Below are positions 26,800 through 34,830 of a stretch of 40,557 nt of DNA, piece after piece (positions within the stretch are counted from its first letter, which is position 1; every line of letters begins with the position of its first letter). The DNA is from Bacillota bacterium (GTDB taxonomy: Bacteria > Bacillota > Proteinivoracia > UBA4975 > VEMY01). The notes under the pieces were generated by a model, which was not told the origin of the DNA, did not search any database, and was given only the letters and a program-made list of their open reading frames with translations. The position numbers and the translations under genes are program-made. The stretch is from contig VEMY01000048.1 of assembly GCA_009711825.1 (NCBI GenBank), forward strand, positions 1 through 40,557, in the 5' to 3' direction.

Positions 26800-26880
26800 C
26801 TCCTGCTGCCAGCCTATGAAACTTATCTCTGGAAAGGGACGTCCTGGCTCTATACGTTTGCACCGCCGGGCACGTATCCC
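26800..26880 (-). promoter_or_regulatory. Structured leader upstream of the TasA-like gene
   Basis: The 100 bases between the upstream terminator and the start contain a hairpin with perfect ATACGT/ACGTAT arms (26852-26877) and a second helix GCCAG/CTGGC (26808-26848) enclosing the palindrome GGACGTCC (26837-26844). The second helix ends beside the ribosome site. I could not match this to a known riboswitch class; c-di-GMP types were considered and do not fit. Confidence 0.3.
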
Positions 26881-26887
26881 GGGGGGT

Positions 26888-26938
26888 GAAACAAAACAAC
26901 AGCAATTCAGGTAGTGGTGGTACCTGCAGTGCTGTTGT
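26888..26938 (-). terminator. Intrinsic terminator of the small metal-protein operon
   Basis: On the minus strand, arms ACAACAGCA/TGCTGTTGT enclose an inner stem CAGGTA/TACCTG, followed by TTTTGTTT. It ends transcription of the two genes at 26988-27531 and separates them from the TasA-like gene. Confidence 0.8.
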
Positions 26939-26987
26939 CTATTTAAGGAGGGTTGTTTTAGATTTTAAAGATTAGATTAGGGAAGAA

Positions 26988-27269
26988 CTAGTGGCGGTCG
27001 GCGTGAAGCCCTGCCGCACACTCATCCATAAACTCATTGTGTTCTTGGCCAAGGTGATGATCGGGTTCATAGCACTCGTCACCTGTCATATGCCCCATAT
27101 GGTGCTGATGCATGCCGTCTGTAATCATATCATCATGCATGGAGTTGTGATGCCCAGACATGTTCGCTTGGGGGTTGTGGTCTCCGGGATGCTGCATAGC
27201 AAAAGAGGCGCCTGTTGCCAAGCTAAGAATTAAACCGACACCTGCAATGAGCCCAAGTTTGTTAGCCAT
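26988..27269 (-). CDS. Secreted His/Met-rich small protein, likely metal-binding
   Basis: This 93-residue protein has a clear N-terminal signal peptide (residues 1-24, ending near SFA). The mature part is crowded with histidine and methionine (HHNSMHDDM, GMHQHHMGHM) plus two cysteines near the C-terminus. Such composition suggests binding of copper, silver or another soft metal outside the membrane; no enzyme motif is seen. The ATG overlaps the stop of the gene before it by 8 bases, and the ribosome site AGGAGG lies inside that gene, so translation is coupled. Confidence 0.75.
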   Translation of the reverse strand: MANKLGLIAGVGLILSLATGASFAMQHPGDHNPQANMSGHHNSMHDDMITDGMHQHHMGHMTGDECYEPDHHLGQEHNEFMDECAAGLHADRH

Positions 27270-27531
27270 GTTGTGCCTCCTCCTTGCCTTTTCTAAACAT
27301 AAACCACATCATGCCTACATGTAGTAAAGGGCAGAGTAAGACAAATAACGTGCCCATGCTGTAGCCCCGTTGAATGAAGAAAAAGGCTAAGCCCAGAGGG
27401 ATTAGACAACATAGGACCATCAACAATGGGGAGTGTTGTCTTTTGTGCTTTACTTGTTCAGCATAGTTTGGATCATCTTCAAGGTGGTGTTCATCAACTG
27501 TTTGGTTGTCGTTGCCTCCACAACACTTCAT
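27262..27531 (-). CDS. DUF2933-like small membrane protein
   Basis: This 89-residue protein starts with MKCCGG, has a charged first 35 residues, then two hydrophobic helices and the motif LLCPLLHVGMMWFM, which resembles DUF2933 proteins (often CPLMH...MM) found next to copper-resistance and heavy-metal genes. The cysteine pair and the His/Met content fit metal handling. It overlaps the His/Met-rich protein gene by 8 bases. The exact role is unknown. The ATG is preceded by GGAGGTAAATAGA. Confidence 0.62.
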   Translation of the reverse strand: MKCCGGNDNQTVDEHHLEDDPNYAEQVKHKRQHSPLLMVLCCLIPLGLAFFFIQRGYSMGTLFVLLCPLLHVGMMWFMFRKGKEEAQHG

Positions 27532-27556
27532 TCTATTTACCTCCTGTTTTTGGTGG

Positions 27557-27584
27557 GGTGTCCGGGAGCTATGCCCCGGACACC
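27557..27584. repeat. GC-rich hairpin in gene-free stretch
   Basis: Perfect 10-bp arms GGTGTCCGGG/CCCGGACACC with an 8-base loop and no T-tract on either strand, so it is not a normal terminator. It lies in the 415-base gene-free region 27532-27946 and could be an element end or a regulatory structure in the leader of the minus-strand operon. Confidence 0.55.
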
Positions 27585-27663
27585 TAGAACTATATATACT
27601 TCCTGGTAGGGGAGAGATGGCGTTGGAATTAGGCAGGCATAGCTAAGGAGTTTGAGTTAGATC

Positions 27664-27715
27664 GAAGCCGCGTCTGTTGTTCCAGTTGCCTCCCCATACA
27701 TACAGAAGCGGCTTC
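27664..27715. repeat. Inverted repeat in gene-free stretch
   Basis: GAAGCCGC (27664-27671) and GCGGCTTC (27708-27715) are exact inverse copies. The right arm also belongs to its own short palindrome AGAAG-CGG-CTTCT. With the neighbouring hairpins this suggests a structured RNA or a remnant of a mobile element on the minus strand. Confidence 0.45.
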
Positions 27716-27806
27716 TGTTCTGAGTGATGTTCACTCACCTGTCTGTAATCGCAAGTCCCGTGCCACAGTCTTCCCAAGGCAAAAAAGAGAAGATAAAATA
27801 AGTTAT

Positions 27807-27844
27807 GCGTCAAACCCTACACTTCAACGTGGCATTTGACGCAG
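27807..27844. promoter_or_regulatory. 9-bp inverted repeat, operator or hairpin
   Basis: TGCGTCAAA (27807-27815) and TTTGACGCA (27836-27844) are perfect inverse copies 20 bases apart, about 100 bases before the M50 protease gene and upstream of the divergent metal-protein operon. It could be a binding site for a regulator of either unit. Confidence 0.45.
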
Positions 27845-27946
27845 TAATACAGAATTAATATAGTAATTATAGATATTATGCAGGATTTTGCTGTGATAAC
27901 AAGAATCATTATTACAAATCCTATTTTCTCTGGAAAGGAGGACAAT

Positions 27947-29041
27947 ATGTTTAATAATGCAATCACTATTGGGACAATTGCCAGGATCCCCATTCGCCTG
28001 CATCTGACCTTGCTGCTGGCTTTTCCACTGCTGACCTGGTTATTTGGCACACAAATTGCAACCATGGCCCAGGAAGCTGGTCTGGAGCTGTCTCAAAATG
28101 TCTTCGTGTTGGGGCTGATTCTGACATTGGCTCTGTTTGTAAGTGTCGGATTGCATGAGTTGGGGCATGCGTTGGTTGCCCGTGGGCGGGGGATTCACAT
28201 CAAAGACATTACCTTGATGTTGTTTGGCGGTGTCGCTCAACTGGATGAGGAGTTTAGCCACAATCCGGCAAATGAATTTGCGATTGCCCTGGCCGGTCCT
28301 GCTGTCAGCCTTGGTTTGGGGCTGGGTGCACTTGTGTTTGCCCAGCTAATGCCGGTGCCGGATTTATACGTGGTAATCTTTTATTTGGCCTGGTTAAACA
28401 TCGTATTAGCTGTATTCAACCTTTTGCCCGCGTTCCCCACCGACGGTGGACGGATCTTGCGTTCACTTCTGGCACGGAAAATGAGTTATCTGGCCGCCAC
28501 CCGGTTTGCCGTCAGTCTGGGACAGTTGTTTGCCGTCCTGTTTGGTGTCTTTGGTTTTTTGAGCGGAAACTTTTTTCTAATCTTTATCGCAGTCTTTGTC
28601 TATATGGGCGCCAGTCAGGAATACCAGGCCAGTCTTTTGCGCCAGACTCTTTCCGGTTTTACGGTCGCAGATTTGATGACCGCCAAAATATCCAGTGTTC
28701 CGGCCAATTACAGCGTGCAGCAGTTGGTGGAGCAAATGTATCGGGAACGCCACAGCGGTTACCCGGTTATGAAGGAGGGGCGTCTGGTAGGCTGTGTGAC
28801 CATGGAAGATATTCAAAAGGTTGAACCGCGACTGCGGGAGTTTAAAACCGTTGAGGATATCATGAGCACCGAGATAAAAGCGGTTGCTCCGGAAGATGAT
28901 ATCTACCTGGCCTTGCGCAGGCTTTCTGAACTGGAAATTGGTCGTTTGTTTGTGCTGAAAGACGAGCAATTGGTGGGGATCATCACCCGTACTGACATCA
29001 TGAAGGGGTTTCGCTTGCGTTTGCTGGAATCTGAACGCTGA
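27947..29041 (+). CDS. Site-2-type intramembrane metalloprotease with CBS pair
   Basis: This 364-residue membrane protease of family M50 has six or so helices in the first 215 residues. The zinc motif GLHELGHALVARG lies at about 73-85 and the second motif NLLPAFPTDGGRIL supplies the aspartate ligand. The C-terminal ~130 residues hold two CBS repeats (DLMTAKISSVPANYSVQQLV and DIMSTEIKAVAPEDDIYLAL) that may sense adenine nucleotides. The ATG at 27947 follows AAAGGAGG by 6 bases; codons upstream are not coding-like. Substrates are unknown; relatives include SpoIVFB, but the CBS form is widespread outside sporulation. Confidence 0.88.
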   Translation: MFNNAITIGTIARIPIRLHLTLLLAFPLLTWLFGTQIATMAQEAGLELSQNVFVLGLILTLALFVSVGLHELGHALVARGRGIHIKDITLMLFGGVAQLDEEFSHNPANEFAIALAGPAVSLGLGLGALVFAQLMPVPDLYVVIFYLAWLNIVLAVFNLLPAFPTDGGRILRSLLARKMSYLAATRFAVSLGQLFAVLFGVFGFLSGNFFLIFIAVFVYMGASQEYQASLLRQTLSGFTVADLMTAKISSVPANYSVQQLVEQMYRERHSGYPVMKEGRLVGCVTMEDIQKVEPRLREFKTVEDIMSTEIKAVAPEDDIYLALRRLSELEIGRLFVLKDEQLVGIITRTDIMKGFRLRLLESER

Positions 29042-29076
29042 CAGGGCGGGGTGCAATGTAACTGCGCCCCGCCCTG
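29042..29076 (+). terminator. Strong GC hairpin after the protease gene
   Basis: Fourteen-base arms (CAGGGCGGGGTGCA/TGCGCCCCGCCCTG, one G-T pair) with a 7-base loop. There is no T-tract, so termination may be weak or it may mainly protect the 3' end. It lies between convergent genes. Confidence 0.55.
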
Positions 29077-29082
29077 CGGTTG

Positions 29083-29828
29083 TCATCTCAGTTTAAGTTC
29101 GGTTATTTCGTATCTGAGGACACTCTCGTCAGCTGTCTCTACAGCCCATTCCACCGCCATGTCGAAACCGCCAACACTGCCCATCCAATAAGTCAGGGTC
29201 CATTCTAATTCACCGCTTAAGGGATTGTCCATGCGAACAAAGTGGTTGGTGACGGGAACTGACATGTGCACTAAGTTCCGAGTTTCGCTTCCCCTGTTCT
29301 CAATTTGAATGAACTCGTCGGGGCGTTGTAATACTGCTCATGAAAGGCATTGAACATAAACATGGGGGCAAACAGAGAGCCAAAAATATAATCACCGTTC
29401 GTATCGATTAATCCATACTCCATATCCTCAGGCTCAACCTTGACAATTATTCCATCATCAAGCCAAATATCGATTGACTGTTCCTATTGCTCCTCAATCA
29501 ACAAGGAGAGCTTCTCGCCGTAGGTATCACTGCCCTCTGTGCTTAACGTGAAGGATGAATCCCTGCCATCATCATCCCATCTGAGGCCAAAGATCGCAAA
29601 GGTGGTATAAATACCCTCTAGGTCTTCTACTGCATAAAGATTACGTTCCTCCCGTTCAATAGTTCCATTATCATCAGGGGGCGGTTCTACCGGCTCCTCC
29701 TGATTTGGCGGTGGTTCTGTATTGTTATCGTCTTGATTACCTTTGCTACTGCAACCTGTTGCCAGGATTAGCATTCCAAGGCAGCATATTAGCAGTATCC
29801 TCGAGTACTTACATGTACGCCGTAACAC
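29083..29828 (-). pseudogene. Lipoprotein of unknown function with amber codon and frameshift
   Basis: ATG 29828 opens a lipoprotein signal peptide with lipobox LATGC, then a low-complexity acidic/proline linker (PPPNQEEPVEPPPDD). The frame meets TAG at 29484-29486 (after IEEQ) but stays open beyond it for about 55 codons (EQSIDIWLDDGIIVKVEPED, FGSLFAPMFMFNAFHEQYYN). It then needs a one-base shift near 29315-29330 to continue as DEFIQIENRGSETRNLVHMS and end at 29083. The final 62 codons look like a beta-rich domain. The restored protein would be about 247 residues and surface-anchored. No family recognised. Two independent lesions favour real decay. Confidence 0.7.
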
Positions 29829-29850
29829 TTTTTCACCTTCAGGATTTTTT

Positions 29851-29875
29851 AAGGCAGAGCCTAGGGCTCTGCCTT
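29851..29875. repeat. Hairpin between lipoprotein and DUF4870 genes
   Basis: Perfect 11-bp arms AAGGCAGAGCC/GGCTCTGCCTT around TAG. The T-run lies on the 5' side on the plus strand, so neither direction gives a classical terminator; it may still stop or stabilise the DUF4870 transcript. Confidence 0.5.
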
Positions 29876-29880
29876 ATAGA

Positions 29881-30291
29881 CTACATACTGATTTCTTCAC
29901 CTGTATGTTTTGCTGCGATTTTGCCTGCAATCGGAAGCTTAATTTTTTGCCCGTTATAGGTTTTGTAGATAAGGATTGCCCAACAGATAAAGATGGCTAG
30001 GCCAATTACAATCGACAACAAGGTAAAAAGTCCGCTAAAAACGACATAACCGAAGGCATAGTAGCCAGCAGAACGAATAACTGCACGAAGAATTATCCCG
30101 CTAAGAAGACCAATAACCCAGAAAATTAAATGTAGGGTGCCGAAGGTAATAATCGATTGTAGTGCGTGAAAGCGTACAGTTTTGTTGTCTTTTTCGATGA
30201 AGAAGAAAACCAGCCCGCTCAGCCAGCCAAGAGCATAACAAAGGGCACTGGCAACGTTTTCTTCTAACCCGGTAGAAGATTTGACGCTCAT
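29881..30291 (-). CDS. DUF4870-type small membrane protein
   Basis: This 136-residue protein has about four hydrophobic helices. The pattern ALCYALGWLSGLVFFFIEKDNKTVRFHALQS is what DUF4870 proteins show (a helix pair, then an E-x(5)-V-R-F-H-A-x-Q-S segment), and the C-terminal WAILIYKTYNGQKIKLPIAG is also typical. The function is unknown; members are common in bacteria as small inner-membrane proteins. The ATG follows GAGGAGGTGA. It lies upstream of the broken lipoprotein on the same strand, separated by a hairpin. Confidence 0.82.
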   Translation of the reverse strand: MSVKSSTGLEENVASALCYALGWLSGLVFFFIEKDNKTVRFHALQSIITFGTLHLIFWVIGLLSGIILRAVIRSAGYYAFGYVVFSGLFTLLSIVIGLAIFICWAILIYKTYNGQKIKLPIAGKIAAKHTGEEISM

Positions 30292-30411
30292 TTTCTCACC
30301 TCCTCAATTTAGTCCTATTAATAATTATATTTACGTTGACCAGGTTTCCTGCAAAATTAAAATATATTTTTGTAAGTTGTTCCCTACAATGGGTTACGTA
30401 TATAAATAAAG

Positions 30412-30459
30412 GCCCGAAGGTTGCTTACAAAAGTTCGCACCATCGGGCCATTTTTTTTA
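30412..30459. terminator. Bidirectional terminator hairpin after argS
   Basis: Outer arms GGCCCGA/TCGGGCC with a partly paired inner stem. On the plus strand it is followed by T8 and on the argS strand by TTTATTTAT. It adjoins the argS stop codon. Confidence 0.75.
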
Positions 30460-32124
30460 CATTTGTTCAGGGGCTTCCACGCCGATGAGATTCAGGACAT
30501 TCTTTATAGTAATTTTAATTGCCTTCATCAGGGTGAGCCGTGCACGGGTGATGCTGGGATTATCGGGGTCAATCACTCGTTCTGCATTGTAATAGCTGTG
30601 CAGCTGAGATGCCAACTCAAATCCGTAATGGGTGACGGTATGGGGGGTACGCCTTTCAGCCGCTTCGGCAACGATGTCAGGAAATTCACCCACCTTCTTC
30701 AAGAGGTCAAATTCCCGTTCTGAATTAAGGGTCGTCAGATCCTGCTTGTCGTTGTCCTCAATGCCCTGGTCCGTGGCATTGCGTAACATGCTACAAATCC
30801 GGGCATGAGCATACTTGACATAATATACGGGGTTGTCGTTGGAACGAGATACCGCCAGATCCATGTCAAAATCCAGGGTGGAATCAGAGCTGAGTATTGT
30901 CAGGAAGTAGCGGGTGGGGTCAACACCCACATCGTCCATCAAATCCCGCAGGGTGACAGACTTACCTGTGCGTTTGCTCATTTTTACTTTTTCCCCGTCT
31001 TGGAAGAGGTTGACCATTTGCAAGATAAGAATTTCCAGCTGCTCGGCTTCGTAACCCAGGGCCTGCATTGCCGCCTGCATCCGGGCAATGTAACCGTGAT
31101 GGTCAGCGCCCCAAATGTTAATTAACTTATCATAGCCCCGCTGCATCTTGTCACGGTGGTAAGCGATGTCTGGCACCATATACGTGTAACTGCCATCATT
31201 TTTTATCAACACCCTATCCTTGCTGTCGCCAAACTCGGTCGTTTTGAACCAGGTTGCGCCGTCTTGCTCATAAGTGAGGTTGGCGGCCTGCAAAGTTGCC
31301 AGCGCAGCAGGGATTTTATCTTCGTAGAGGCTGGTCTCGGAAAACCATTTGTCAAACTCCACCCGGAAATCTTTAAGGTCTGTCCGCAGTTTATCCAGCT
31401 CGCGCTCCAGGCCATATTTGCGACAGAAAGCTAGCCGTTCCTGCTCCGACATCGCCAACAGCGCTTCCCCATGTTCTTGGGCCAGTTCCTGGCCAAAGCC
31501 CTGGATGTCCTGGCCATGATAACCTTCCGCCGGCAGTTCCGCTTGCTGTCCCAGGGCTTGACGGTAACGGGCCTCAACGGACAAGGCCAGGTTGTTTATC
31601 TGATTGCCGGCATCATTGATATAATACTCTCTTCCAACCTGGTATCCTGAAAGTTCAAGGATGTTGCATAATGAGTCGCCGACCGCTGCGCCCCGGGCGT
31701 GGCCCACATGCAGGTCCCCAGTGGGGTTGGCTGAGACATACTCCACCAGAATCTTTTGTCCGTTTCCGACATTGTTTGCGCCCCACTTGTCTCCGGCGTC
31801 AAGAACAGCCGGAACAATTGCCTGCAGGTAAGTGTTATCCATAAAGAAATTGATAAATCCGGGGCCGGCAATTTCAATTTTTTCAATTGATGCCTTTTCT
31901 TTATCAAAATTCGCCACAATTTCTTCAGCAATTTGGCGGGGGGGCTTTTTTGCTGCCCGGGTAAGCTGCATGGCAATATTGGATGCGAAGTCGCCATGGC
32001 TTTTATGTTTAGGTGTTTCCAAAATTACTTCCGGCAGTTCTTGCTCAGTTACCATGCCGGTCCTGAGGGTGGCCGCTGCTATTTCCGCTTTAAGGATTTC
32101 TCTGACTTGAAACAGTATGTTCAA
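30457..32124 (-). CDS. argS: Arginine--tRNA ligase
   Basis: This class I synthetase is 555 residues, the normal length. It has the N-terminal tRNA-contact (Add-1) domain, the HIGH-type motif [13 protein letters not shown] near residues 122-134, the KMSK motif VKMSKRTGK (about 373), and the C-terminal DALR anticodon-binding domain ([14 protein letters not shown]). The start is TTG 32124, which has AAGGAGG 7 bases upstream; a TTG seven codons earlier would overlap that site. It is transcribed alone and ends at the hairpin 30412-30459. Confidence 0.94.
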   Translation of the reverse strand: MNILFQVREILKAEIAAATLRTGMVTEQELPEVILETPKHKSHGDFASNIAMQLTRAAKKPPRQIAEEIVANFDKEKASIEKIEIAGPGFINFFMDNTYLQAIVPAVLDAGDKWGANNVGNGQKILVEYVSANPTGDLHVGHARGAAVGDSLCNILELSGYQVGREYYINDAGNQINNLALSVEARYRQALGQQAELPAEGYHGQDIQGFGQELAQEHGEALLAMSEQERLAFCRKYGLERELDKLRTDLKDFRVEFDKWFSETSLYEDKIPAALATLQAANLTYEQDGATWFKTTEFGDSKDRVLIKNDGSYTYMVPDIAYHRDKMQRGYDKLINIWGADHHGYIARMQAAMQALGYEAEQLEILILQMVNLFQDGEKVKMSKRTGKSVTLRDLMDDVGVDPTRYFLTILSSDSTLDFDMDLAVSRSNDNPVYYVKYAHARICSMLRNATDQGIEDNDKQDLTTLNSEREFDLLKKVGEFPDIVAEAAERRTPHTVTHYGFELASQLHSYYNAERVIDPDNPSITRARLTLMKAIKITIKNVLNLIGVEAPEQM

Positions 32125-32333
32125 TTGTAAAACCTCCTTGAGCAAACCTTAACTTATTATGCCTCGTTCACAGGATTGATGCAAGTAATTGACGGCAGTA
32201 CTTTGCCTGGGCTCTTGCCCAAACAGCTTGTTCAAATGACATAGGTCTTAGTACGCTGAACATAAAGTGCAGCAGAAATAGTTGCTTGCGGGAAAATAAG
32301 TTTCTTGAGAGCAATTTATATAGGAGGATTTTC

Positions 32334-33488
32334 ATGTTCGGTGAAATTCTAGACCTTGTTATTGACAGCGCCGAGGGAGCATTCATTGAAGTTGGTGTAT
32401 TTGTTGGAGCAGTTTTATTGCTGTTCGGTTGGGTGGATTGTCGTTATAAAGGGCGTTTAGTTGGGTTCATTGCCAATTCAAAACGTTGGCAGCCTTTGCT
32501 GGGGGGATTATTAGGACTGACGCCAGGGTGTGGCGGCGCCATTTTTGTAATGCCTTTGTTTTTCAAAGGCAGCGTTACTTTTGGGACGGTAGTTGCAACG
32601 CTCATGGCTACAATGGGTGATTCAGCTTTCGTGCTGATTGTGAGCAGTCCTGTGCATTGGTTGCTGGTCAGCGGGTTAACTTTGTTCACCGGTGTATTAA
32701 CTGGGTACGCCGTAGATCAGGCAGGGTTGGGCCGGGTAATTCTTGCAAAATATCGTCGACAGGTTGGCGAAAATCCTGACTCTGCGTCTGGTGATGCGTC
32801 GGTGGTAGCTGACCGGTCAAGCTTGAAATTAGTAAACGTGTTTTCTATTGGTTTTTGGATTCTTGTCTCAATCGGGCTTATCCTGGGTATCCTGCAGCTT
32901 ATGCAGGTGGATATTAATGCTTTGGCTATTCCCGGCGCCGGACTAATTGTGGGCGTAACCGGTACAGTAATCTCAGTGTTGGTTACATTGTGGGGAAAAC
33001 ATTTGAAATTCAGTGGGCACGGAGAAAATTCTTGGTCTAGAACATTATTGCGTAATTTTAGAGAGACTGCCTTTGTGACCACATGGGTATTTATCGGCTA
33101 TTTGCTCTTTGAATTTTTAGTGCTGACTGCAGGCAGTGGCGATTATTTGGTCGGTGAACAGGTTGTTGAGGCAGTATTGCTGGCTGCCGGCGCGGCCTCA
33201 GTGTTTATTGCCGTAGCTGTGGGGATAATTCCGGGCTGTGGGCCACAGATAATTTTTGTCTCTTTGTTTGCTCAAGGATTAATTCCTTTTGCCGCTCTGG
33301 CTGCCAATGCAGTCTCCCAGGATGGGGACGCTCTCTTCCCAGTCCTGGCCATGGATCGACGCAGTGCTTTTTGGGCAACTGCGATTAATAAATTGCCGGC
33401 TCTTGCCCTTGGTTTGATAATCTTCTGGGTTGAGCGTAGTGTCGAATGGCAGCAAATAACGGCCTCCCTATGGAGTCTGTTCACGTAG
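32334..33488 (+). CDS. Putative manganese transporter (arsenic-efflux-like family)
   Basis: This 384-residue membrane protein has about ten helices built as two related halves. Each half carries the pore-like motif: GLTPGCGGAIFVMPLFFKG with ATLMATMGDSAF in the first, and GIIPGCGPQIIFVSLFAQG with ANAVSQDGDALF in the second. This matches the family annotated as putative manganese transporter. Export of Mn or a related cation is the likely role, by family. The ATG at 32334 follows AGGAGG by 6 bases. No yybP-ykoY-type manganese riboswitch was recognised in the 200 bases upstream. Confidence 0.8.
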   Translation: MFGEILDLVIDSAEGAFIEVGVFVGAVLLLFGWVDCRYKGRLVGFIANSKRWQPLLGGLLGLTPGCGGAIFVMPLFFKGSVTFGTVVATLMATMGDSAFVLIVSSPVHWLLVSGLTLFTGVLTGYAVDQAGLGRVILAKYRRQVGENPDSASGDASVVADRSSLKLVNVFSIGFWILVSIGLILGILQLMQVDINALAIPGAGLIVGVTGTVISVLVTLWGKHLKFSGHGENSWSRTLLRNFRETAFVTTWVFIGYLLFEFLVLTAGSGDYLVGEQVVEAVLLAAGAASVFIAVAVGIIPGCGPQIIFVSLFAQGLIPFAALAANAVSQDGDALFPVLAMDRRSAFWATAINKLPALALGLIIFWVERSVEWQQITASLWSLFT

Positions 33489-33610
33489 TATCTAATCCAT
33501 GCTGAACAACTGTCCTTGAAGGTGCGAGGTTTTTGCTTTTCCGGGTATTGAACTGAACCAGCTGACATATTGTTTAACAACAGATATGTAGTATTGGGAG
33601 GGGGAGTTTG

Positions 33611-34009
33611 ATGCCAGGGAAGTTATTGATCATCGATACCCATCGGTTTATGTACTCGAAGATAACCAACTATAGTTTTTCTCAGCAATCTGTGTATGTT
33701 GTCAAAGAAGATGTGGTCGATATGTTTTGGGGACTGCAATACAAGACCGGCCTCAGCGAACGGGAAGTAAAAGTTAATATCTTGCATTTGGAGTATGGCG
33801 ATGAGCATTGGTTTTTCCATGACTCGTCGGCTCTGTACCGGACCTTAAGTCTGTTTGACAAACTCCGGGCAAAGGGTGAATTGAGTCCAAAGGGAGCAGA
33901 AAAGATGGGAGTGGGCAGGGCCTATCGGGATAGCTTGGATAAGCAAGATTGGCATTATGTGGGGAATATAACTTCAGTAGTTCAAGAACTAGAAGAAAAT
34001 ATCACTTAA
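33611..34009 (+). CDS. Unknown 132-residue soluble protein
   Basis: I do not recognise this protein. It has no signal peptide or membrane segment, opens with MPGKLLIIDTHRF, is rich in aromatic and charged residues (W, Y, H), and its middle reads like a mixed alpha/beta domain (REVKVNILHLEYGDEHWFFH). The ATG at 33611 is preceded by GGGAGGGGGAG; a TTG one codon earlier is possible. It ends on a terminator and is the first gene of a co-directional run that leads to the spore-type ATP-grasp pair. Confidence 0.7.
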   Translation: MPGKLLIIDTHRFMYSKITNYSFSQQSVYVVKEDVVDMFWGLQYKTGLSEREVKVNILHLEYGDEHWFFHDSSALYRTLSLFDKLRAKGELSPKGAEKMGVGRAYRDSLDKQDWHYVGNITSVVQELEENIT

Positions 34010-34035
34010 GTCAGACGTTTCGTCTGACTTTTCTA
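34008..34035 (+). terminator. Intrinsic terminator
   Basis: Perfect 10-bp stem AAGTCAGACG/CGTCTGACTT with a TTT loop, followed by TTCTAT. It overlaps the stop of the gene at 33611-34009. Confidence 0.88.
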
Positions 34036-34101
34036 TATACATATGTCCAGAACCAGTTGCCAGGAATCAACATATCAATATAGCGGAAGGAGGTTTATAG
34101 C

Positions 34102-34761
34102 ATGACAATAGAAAAAAGTTTCCCGGTTGGAAAAGGGCCCATACCCCCGCCCACTGAGGTGGCATGCGTTTATGTAAAGAAAATCTATGATGCCTGCTCC
34201 CAACGCGAGTGTGACGAGTTCTTCTTTACCGACCTGGAGCTCCCCGAAGGTGTGCCGGTAGCAGACTTGGAAGTTGAATGTTCAATCGTTCCCGGCAGTG
34301 AATTTTTTGAGGACTGGTCAATTGAGCCAATTGATGGCGGACCACTGGGCTTGGTACGGGTCAATGTTTGCGCTATCCTGGAAATCCGGATATTTGACAC
34401 CAATGATCCCGGCAATTACACCATCAATGAGGAGACCGTTTGCTTCTTCAAAGAGGTAATTCTCTACGCTCCCGACCCGATACAGATGCAGGTACTTGTG
34501 GAATCTATTTTCGAGGCATTGGCCTGCGAAGCATTTATCGAGACTGGCGATGAAGAGGAAGAGGATTTCCTGTTGGTTATTGCCACCATCGGCGCATTTA
34601 TCATTGTCAAGACTGCCCTGCATGTCCAGCTCTTAGTTCCCGCCTTCGGTTTTTGCCCGGTGCCGCCTGAGTGTGAGGAGCTGGGAGACCTTTGCGAACA
34701 GTTCTTGCAGCGGCCGTTCCCGCCGTTTTTCCCGCCCCAGTTGAATGATCTAAATACCTGA
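34102..34761 (+). CDS. Cysteine-containing protein, possible spore-coat component
   Basis: This 219-residue acidic protein has no signal peptide. Its early motif VYVKKIYDACSQRECDEF resembles a K-I/V-Y-D-x-C-x-x-x-x-C element that I associate with uncharacterised proteins of spore-forming Clostridia. Cysteines are scattered along the chain (about nine in all), a hydrophobic stretch lies at about 150-180 (LLVIATIGAFIIVKTALHVQ), and the C-terminus is proline/phenylalanine-rich (RPFPPFFPPQ). It sits directly upstream of two YheC/YheD genes, so it may be their coat partner or substrate; that is inference. The ATG follows GGAAGGAGG. Confidence 0.68.
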   Translation: MTIEKSFPVGKGPIPPPTEVACVYVKKIYDACSQRECDEFFFTDLELPEGVPVADLEVECSIVPGSEFFEDWSIEPIDGGPLGLVRVNVCAILEIRIFDTNDPGNYTINEETVCFFKEVILYAPDPIQMQVLVESIFEALACEAFIETGDEEEEDFLLVIATIGAFIIVKTALHVQLLVPAFGFCPVPPECEELGDLCEQFLQRPFPPFFPPQLNDLNT

Positions 34762-34778
34762 TGACAACATTGTCTGTG

Positions 34779-34804
34779 ACCTGCGGCACATCCCGCAGGT
34801 TTTC
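34779..34804 (+). terminator. Hairpin, possible attenuating terminator
   Basis: Perfect 8-bp stem ACCTGCGG/CCGCAGGT with a 6-base loop and only TTT behind it. It lies 27 bases before the ATP-grasp start, so partial readthrough into the ATP-grasp genes is likely. Confidence 0.6.
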
Positions 34805-34830
34805 ACTTTCTGTACAAGGTGGTTTTAGCG

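Noticed and set aside
26800-26880. c-di-GMP riboswitch upstream of the TasA-like gene
   Set aside because: The leader folds, but the conserved GEMM blocks (GGCAAACC, GGACGCAAAGCC type) are absent.
7004-29828. TAG reassigned as a sense codon (for example pyrrolysine)
   Set aside because: TAG closes several genes directly before terminators (lplA at 1189, AbrB-family at 13789), so it is a normal stop here. No pyl genes are seen. Local suppression remains only a hypothesis.
32146-32333. Manganese (yybP-ykoY) riboswitch upstream of the putative manganese transporter
   Set aside because: The conserved loop sequences of that class were not found in the 188 bases.
34040-34100. Sporulation sigma-E or sigma-K promoter before the 34102 gene
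   Set aside because: A CATATCAA-like -10 exists, but no matching -35 lies at the right distance.
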